Shown here piece by piece: positions 45,170-49,332 of a stretch of 49,332 bases of DNA. A program made the position numbers and the translations under genes. The notes under the pieces are model-generated. The model was not told the origin of the DNA. It was given only the letters and a program-made list of their open reading frames with translations, and made no database searches. The first letter of the stretch is position 1. Every line of letters begins with the position of its first letter. The DNA lies in assembly GCF_900128515.1 (NCBI RefSeq), contig NZ_FQTP01000004.1:1-49332 (forward strand). Direction: 5' to 3'. The stretch is from Bathymodiolus heckerae thiotrophic gill symbiont (lineage in GTDB: Bacteria > Pseudomonadota > Gammaproteobacteria > PS1 > Pseudothioglobaceae).

Positions 45170-45853
45170 TTTATCCGTAATCTCGATGGCATTGCCTTGA
45201 GCTTGTGACCAATCTCCTAAAACATAGCGCGTAAATCTCTTCTCAATATGAGTGTTGAGTCGATGCGTATGCCCATGAATTAAATCAGTACCTGGATATT
45301 TTTTCATCAACTCGCTTACTGCTTGTGGATTGACATCCATAATTTCCCGAGTCTTAGTTTGCTGGGCATTAATACTTTTTTGACGTAATTGACCACTTAA
45401 TTTTAAGCGCCATTTTTTAGGTAATCGTACAAAAATAGCTTTGGTAATTGGATGCTGCAGGACTGATTTCATCTGCTGGTATGACTCATCATCTGTACAT
45501 AGCTCATCTCCATGAGTCAGTACATATTGATGATCGTTTGTTTCTAGCAAGTAAGGCGAATCAATTAGCGTGCAATTTGTTTGCTTTGAAAATTCTTTAG
45601 CCAGTAAAAAATCACGATTGCCAGTCATGATCAGAACTTCAGTTTTACTACTTAAGGCTTTAAGTGTCGAAATAATTTGTTGATAATGAGGTGCAGAGAG
45701 ATCGTCCCCTAGCCAAGTATTAAACAAATCACCTAGGATAAATAACCGATCAGCATCTTGCGCTTGATTACAAAAGCTTTCAAACAGCTTATTTTTCCCT
45801 GTCTCGTCAACAACAAGATGAAGGTCAGCAATAATTAAAATAGTATTTACCAT
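45146..45853 (-). CDS. lpxH: UDP-2,3-diacylglucosamine diphosphatase
   Basis: A 235-residue peripheral membrane metallophosphoesterase that forms lipid X in lipid A synthesis. LIIADLHL, FILGDLFNTWLGDD, MTGNRDFLLAKEF, LTHGDELCTDD and LIHGHTHRLNTH supply the two-metal site and match LpxH. The frame opens to 45904, but that extension runs through the ppiB terminator; the ATG at 45853 (MVNTILIIADLHL) fits the family start. It shows an outer membrane with lipid A. Confidence 0.94.
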   Translation of the reverse strand: MVNTILIIADLHLVVDETGKNKLFESFCNQAQDADRLFILGDLFNTWLGDDLSAPHYQQIISTLKALSSKTEVLIMTGNRDFLLAKEFSKQTNCTLIDSPYLLETNDHQYVLTHGDELCTDDESYQQMKSVLQHPITKAIFVRLPKKWRLKLSGQLRQKSINAQQTKTREIMDVNPQAVSELMKKYPGTDLIHGHTHRLNTHIEKRFTRYVLGDWSQAQGNAIEITDKLRRLKIS

Positions 45854-45889
45854 TTCAGTTGTTTGTGTATGTGATTCAGATCTAGACAT

Positions 45890-45914
45890 AAAAAACCCAG
45901 TCAAAGCCGGGTTT
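45890..45914 (-). terminator. Terminator after ppiB
   Basis: A hairpin AAACCC/GGGTTT with an interrupted inner G-C pair, followed on the minus strand by a T-run. It lies 5 bases past the ppiB stop and ahead of lpxH. Confidence 0.75.
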
Positions 45915-45918
45915 AAAA

Positions 45919-46404
45919 TTATTTGATGTAAGCTTTAGTTACAATCACTGCATCATTTGGAACATCGCCATGTCCACCTTTGTTGCCAGTTGCTACTTGG
46001 TTGATTTTATCAACTATATCGAAGCCATCAACAACTTCGCCAAATACACAATAACCCCAACCGTCTTGACCTGGGTAGTCTAAAAATGCATTATCTTTAG
46101 TGTTGATGAAAAATTGTGAGCTAGCAGAATGAGGTGCTGCAGTTCTAGCCATTGCCAATGTGTATTTGTTGTTTTTTAAACCATTTTTAGCTTCATTTTC
46201 AATTTCAGCATTGGTTGGCTTTTGACTCATGTCTTCATTAAAGCCACCACCCTGAATCATGAAGTTTTTGATCACGCGGTGAAAAATTGTATCATCAAAA
46301 AACCCTGACTCAACGTACTCAATAAAGTTTTTAGCACTAATAGGTGCCTTGTCTGCATCAACTGAAATGTGAATATCACCCATGTTTGTTTCAAAAATAA
46401 TCAT
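45919..46404 (-). CDS. ppiB: Cyclophilin-type peptidyl-prolyl isomerase
   Basis: A 161-residue cytosolic cyclophilin that speeds proline isomerisation. FHRVIKNFMIQGGGFNEDM, with the catalytic Arg, and SSQFFINTKDNAFLD and YCVFGEVVDGFDIVD are diagnostic. No signal peptide is present, so it is the cytoplasmic PpiB type. It is monocistronic with a terminator and divergent from rplU. Confidence 0.95.
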   Translation of the reverse strand: MIIFETNMGDIHISVDADKAPISAKNFIEYVESGFFDDTIFHRVIKNFMIQGGGFNEDMSQKPTNAEIENEAKNGLKNNKYTLAMARTAAPHSASSQFFINTKDNAFLDYPGQDGWGYCVFGEVVDGFDIVDKINQVATGNKGGHGDVPNDAVIVTKAYIK

Positions 46405-46476
46405 CGCTCGCTCATCCGTGTAAATAAAAATACAAATTATACTTAAAAGCCCCTTTCATAAATAGTCACGTTGGCG

Positions 46477-46482
46477 TATAAT
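46477..46482 (+). promoter_or_regulatory. Candidate -10 element of rplU-rpmA
   Basis: A perfect TATAAT, 35 bases before the rplU ATG. The -35 region (TTTCAT at 17-base spacing) is weak. Confidence 0.45.
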
Positions 46483-46517
46483 TGCATCTTTTTACGAATT
46501 CACATTTAGGTTTTATT

Positions 46518-46829
46518 ATGTACGCAGTTATTAAAACAGGTGGCCAGCAATTTAGAGTAACCGAAGGCACAACTTTAAAGGTTGAAAAATTAGAAGTTGA
46601 ACCAGGCAAAAAAATTACTTTTGACGAAGTCTTAATGGTTGCTGATGGCGACAACGTTCAAATTGGCGCACCAACAGTTGCAAAGGCAACAGTTGAAGCA
46701 AAAGTTATTTCACAAGGAAAAGGCAAGAAAGTTACAATCTTGAAATTCCGTCGTCGTAAGCACTCTATGAAGACTCAAGGTCATAGACAGCTTTACACTG
46801 AAATCGAAATTACAAAAATTAAGGCATAG
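46518..46829 (+). CDS. rplU: 50S ribosomal protein L21
   Basis: A 103-residue protein beginning [14 protein letters not shown], with the C-terminal [21 protein letters not shown] typical of L21. The frame is open upstream to 46482, but the ATG at 46518 is the universal L21 start. rpmA follows after 11 bases. Confidence 0.98.
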   Translation: MYAVIKTGGQQFRVTEGTTLKVEKLEVEPGKKITFDEVLMVADGDNVQIGAPTVAKATVEAKVISQGKGKKVTILKFRRRKHSMKTQGHRQLYTEIEITKIKA

Positions 46830-46840
46830 GAGAATAACCC

Positions 46841-47098
46841 ATGGCACATAAAAAAGCAGGTGGTAGTACTAATAACGGACGCGACTCCCAATCAAAACGC
46901 CTAGGTGTTAAGAGATTTGGTGGTCAGGCTGTATTGGCAGGTAACATCTTAGTACGTCAAAGAGGCACTAAAGTTCATCCAGGCACTAACGTACGTAAAG
47001 GTAAGGACGACACATTGTTTGCAACTGCAGACGGTAAAGTCGTTTTTGCTAAGAAAGGTAAATTCATGCGTCAAACGGTTTCAATCGAAACTGCATAA
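46841..47098 (+). CDS. rpmA: 50S ribosomal protein L27
   Basis: An 85-residue protein with the L27 N terminus [20 protein letters not shown], which lies near the peptidyl-transferase centre, and the [10 protein letters not shown] motif. It ends the rplU-rpmA operon; obgE, often next, is not here. Confidence 0.98.
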   Translation: MAHKKAGGSTNNGRDSQSKRLGVKRFGGQAVLAGNILVRQRGTKVHPGTNVRKGKDDTLFATADGKVVFAKKGKFMRQTVSIETA

Positions 47099-47120
47099 TT
47101 CGTAATAAAGAATTATCTTC

Positions 47121-47147
47121 AAAAACGCCTTACGGGCGCTTTTTTAT
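47121..47147 (+). terminator. Terminator after rpmA
   Basis: A CGCC/GGCG stem within an A-rich/T-rich frame and a following T-run, 23 bases past the rpmA stop. Confidence 0.8.
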
Positions 47148-47184
47148 TAATTAAAATAAAGCTATTTCACCCACTAATTTTATT

Positions 47185-48117
47185 ATGAAATACGCAATCG
47201 TATTCCCAGGTCAAGGTTCTCAATCATTGGGCATGCTCTCAGATCTTGCTGACAATTTTCCCATTGTAAAAGACACGTTTTCAGAAGCTTCTGACGCTCT
47301 AGGATTTGATCTTTGGAAGCTCATTCAAGAAGATCAAGATGCACTTAATCAAACACAAAATACTCAGCCTGCAATGTTGGCAGCTGGCTACGCAACTTAC
47401 AAGGTGTTAACTAGTGAGGTTGATTTATCACCTGTTTGTATGGCAGGCCATAGCTTGGGTGAGTACACAGCTTTAGTAGCTTCGGGCTCACTTGGTTTTA
47501 GTGATGGTATTAAGTTGGTACGTACGCGCGCTGAGCTTATGCAGGCGGCTGTGCCAAAAGGTGTGGGCGCAATGGCTGCTATTCTTGGATTGGAGGATGA
47601 AGTTGTGGTTAAGGTTTGTAATGATTATGCCGGCTCAGGTATTGTACAAGCGGTTAACTTTAACTCAAATGGCCAAGTGGTAATTGCAGGCAATAAAGAA
47701 GCGGTAGATGCTACTTGTGAGGCGATGAAAGCTGCGGGTGCAAAGCGCGCTGTTATCTTACCAGTTAGTGTTCCTTCGCATTGTTCACTGATGGATGATG
47801 CTGCAGTTGAATTTAAAACAGCAGTAGATGCGGTTGAATTTACAATGGGTAGTGTTGATGTGTTGCATAACTTTGATGCAGCAAAAGCAGCTGATACTAA
47901 CGACATGAAAGCGAAGTTAGTTGCACAATTACATAAGCCTGTACTTTGGACAGGAACGGTAAGAGCCATGCACGCCATGGGTGTTGAAAAATTAATTGAA
48001 GCGGGTCCGGGTAAAGTATTAGCCGGATTAACAAGAAGAATTGAAAAATCATTAACTGCAAATGCTGTACTCGATTCAGCCAGCATTGCAGCAACTTTAG
48101 AGGAGATTGCACCATGA
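47185..48117 (+). CDS. fabD: Malonyl-CoA:ACP transacylase
   Basis: A 310-residue enzyme that loads malonate onto acyl-carrier protein. The N-terminal FPGQGSQSLGM, the active-site GHSLGEYTALVASG (nucleophile Ser in GHSLG, about residue 92), VPSHCSLM with the catalytic His, and the GPGKVLAGL near the end all match FabD. It overlaps fabG by 4 bases (ATGA). Confidence 0.96.
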   Translation: MKYAIVFPGQGSQSLGMLSDLADNFPIVKDTFSEASDALGFDLWKLIQEDQDALNQTQNTQPAMLAAGYATYKVLTSEVDLSPVCMAGHSLGEYTALVASGSLGFSDGIKLVRTRAELMQAAVPKGVGAMAAILGLEDEVVVKVCNDYAGSGIVQAVNFNSNGQVVIAGNKEAVDATCEAMKAAGAKRAVILPVSVPSHCSLMDDAAVEFKTAVDAVEFTMGSVDVLHNFDAAKAADTNDMKAKLVAQLHKPVLWTGTVRAMHAMGVEKLIEAGPGKVLAGLTRRIEKSLTANAVLDSASIAATLEEIAP

Positions 48118-48860
48118 GTAATTTAGAAGGAAAAATCGTATTAGTCACGGGCGCTAGCCGTGGCATTGGCCAAGCTATTGCATTATCATTAGGCAATGTG
48201 GGTGCAACTGTTATCGGTACAGCAACAAGTGATAAGGGTGCAGAGGCAATTAGTGCCACGTTAAAAGATAACGGCATTGCTGGACAAGGTATGGCACTTA
48301 ATGTGACTAATAACGAGCAAATTGCCGAGGTAATGAAAAATATTACTGAATCTTATGGTGCGGTTGATATTTTAATTAACAACGCTGGAATCACTCGTGA
48401 CAACCTGTTAATGCGCATGAAAGAGGATGAGTGGGACGATATTATGAACACCAACCTCTCATCTGTTTACAGAATGTCAAAAGCTGTTCTTCGCGGCATG
48501 ATGAAGAAACGCGCGGGTCGTATTATTTCTATTGCTTCAGTTGTGGGCGCCATGGGTAATGCTGGTCAAACCAACTACGCCGCTGCTAAAGCTGGCATTA
48601 TGGGTTTTACTAAATCACTTGCTCGTGAAGTTGGTGCGCGTGGTATTACAGTTAATTGTGTTGCGCCTGGTTTTATTAAAACCGACATGACTGACGCGCT
48701 ACCGGAAGAGCAGAAAGAGGCGATTGTCAAGCAAATCCCAATGGGGCGTTTAGGCTCGGTTGAAGAGATTGCAGGATCGGTGTTGTTTTTAGCGAGTGAT
48801 GCAAGCGCTTACGTTACCGCCCAAACGCTTCACGTTAATGGTGGCATGTACACTGTTTAA
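48114..48860 (+). CDS. fabG: 3-oxoacyl-[ACP] reductase
   Basis: A 248-residue NADPH-dependent short-chain reductase of fatty-acid elongation. TGASRGIGQAIA (about 14-25), NNAGITRDNLLMRM with the conserved Asn, the catalytic Ser in IISIASVVG, and YAAAKAG with the Tyr and Lys are all present. The ending HVNGGMYT is FabG-typical. acpP is not directly downstream; an IS element lies 66 bases away. Confidence 0.96.
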   Translation: MSNLEGKIVLVTGASRGIGQAIALSLGNVGATVIGTATSDKGAEAISATLKDNGIAGQGMALNVTNNEQIAEVMKNITESYGAVDILINNAGITRDNLLMRMKEDEWDDIMNTNLSSVYRMSKAVLRGMMKKRAGRIISIASVVGAMGNAGQTNYAAAKAGIMGFTKSLAREVGARGITVNCVAPGFIKTDMTDALPEEQKEAIVKQIPMGRLGSVEEIAGSVLFLASDASAYVTAQTLHVNGGMYTV

Positions 48861-48922
48861 GTTTTTCAATCTGAGTAAAAAAACTACTTGAAAATTTTTA
48901 AACAGTTGCAATATATTAAATA

Positions 48923-48940
48923 GGGTCATGACAACTTAAG
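48923..48940. repeat. Candidate terminal inverted repeat of the IS1595-type element
   Basis: The sequence beginning GGGTCATGACAACTT at 48923 encloses the transposase stop and would mark the element's end. IS1595 members often end in GG-rich repeats, but the other end is outside the window, so the boundary cannot be confirmed. Confidence 0.4.
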
Positions 48941-49332
48941 CGACTCTTTTCTGAACATTTCAAGCAAAATCTTATAAAGATTTTGCTTGCGATTATTGAA
49001 TCTAAATTCACATTCTTTCAAGTGTAAATTAAACATATTTTTATTCATTCCTTTAAATTTTACCAGCCTTGTTTTGGCATAACCCCAAAATGATTCTATG
49101 CCGTTAATATGTGCATTACCACGAGCAAATTCATTCTTGCTATGATGTACTCTAAAATGCTTCTTATAGCCAAAATCTACTAAACCATTATACCCTCGCC
49201 AACCATCAGAATGAATGACGCTTTCAATACTAGTTTTACCCTTGATAATCCTTTGTAGGGTAGTACTTTTGCAGTTTGGAACAATCTCAGTATAAACCTT
49301 ATCACCTCTTTTTAGCAAGCCAAAAACAATGG
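48926..49332 (-). mobile_element. IS1595-family transposase, N-terminal part outside window
   Basis: The minus-strand frame is open to the right edge, so the gene is cut by the window. The visible ~134 residues are the C-terminal half of the DDE domain of ISXO2-like transposases: IVFGLLKRGDKVYTEIVPN, SVIHSDGWRGYNGL with a catalytic Asp, HHSKNEFARGNAHINGIESFWGYAKTRL with the catalytic Glu, and FRFNNRKQNLYKILL. No frameshift is seen in this part, so the element could be active. It is the only mobile element in the window. Confidence 0.88.

Noticed and set aside
45854-45904. N-terminal extension of lpxH
   Set aside because: It passes through the ppiB terminator hairpin and lies upstream of the conserved LpxH start.
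47625-48277. Minus-strand frames of 126-153 residues opposite fabD/fabG
   Set aside because: They lie antisense to two well-identified genes and lack plausible domains or ribosome sites.
1-49332. CRISPR array, prophage or defence island
   Set aside because: No regularly spaced repeats, phage structural genes, restriction-modification or toxin-antitoxin genes are seen; the content is housekeeping plus one IS fragment.

Overview
The window is about 49 kb of AT-rich, densely packed bacterial chromosome carrying almost only housekeeping genes. Gene content and protein style point to a gammaproteobacterium: dusB-fis in tandem, DbpA, SbcB, CmoA, UbiC, LpxH, SelO, DUF1841 and TfoX-C proteins, L13/S9 and L21/L27 pairs, and fabD-fabG. 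The low GC, short intergenic gaps and several freshly broken genes resemble the SUP05/Thioglobus group and related sulfur-oxidizing symbionts. That placement is inferred from impression, not from a search.

Layout. 1-264: tail of a LysE-family exporter. 299-1684 (+): dbpA. 1681-14205 (-): a long co-directional run, in transcription order aceF, lpdA, pcm-like, an RND/MMPL exporter, nadB, def, dusB, fis, purH, an unknown gene, apt and a frameshifted mtnN. 14340-16014 (+): a two-gene ABC-2 exporter, convergent with plsY (-). 16639-20978 (+): a chain of seven overlapping genes, folB-folK-dsbA-thiD-hisC-nif3-like-cupin, the last frameshifted. 21067-23347 (+): asd, hisB, hisH. 23344-30382 (-): a TfoX-C protein, DUF1841, nth, sbcB, csp, deaD, a gutted thioredoxin-fold protein, tcdA and a TatD-like hydrolase. 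30528-31366 (+): rplM-rpsI. 31418-40413 (-): bax-like, histidine phosphatase, gpsA, grxC, rhodanese, trpG/pabA, cmoA, ubiC, recG, ridA, selO. 40700-40786 (-): tRNA-Leu(UAA). 40878-45169 (+): PP0621-like, yciB, gcvT, gcvH, RNB exonuclease. 45146-46404 (-): lpxH and ppiB. 46518-48860 (+): rplU, rpmA, fabD, fabG. 48926-end (-): an IS1595-family transposase running off the window.

Functionally the window covers pyruvate dehydrogenase E2/E3, glycine cleavage T/H proteins, NAD, purine, folate, thiamine, histidine, lysine/threonine precursor, phospholipid, lipid A and fatty-acid synthesis, with tRNA modification, DNA repair and RNA remodelling. Three adjacent genes (ubiC, cmoA, trpG/pabA) all act at the chorismate/prephenate branch.

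I found no CRISPR array, phage, defence island or secondary-metabolite cluster, and no gene-free stretch above 300 bases. The most notable features are an exact 125-bp tandem duplication at the aceF/lpdA junction that leaves a 30-codon lpdA fragment, two single-base frameshifts (mtnN, cupin), a thioredoxin-fold gene that seems to have lost its active-site segment in frame, an AU-rich two-part hairpin between gcvT and gcvH, and an IS element next to fabG where acpP would often lie.
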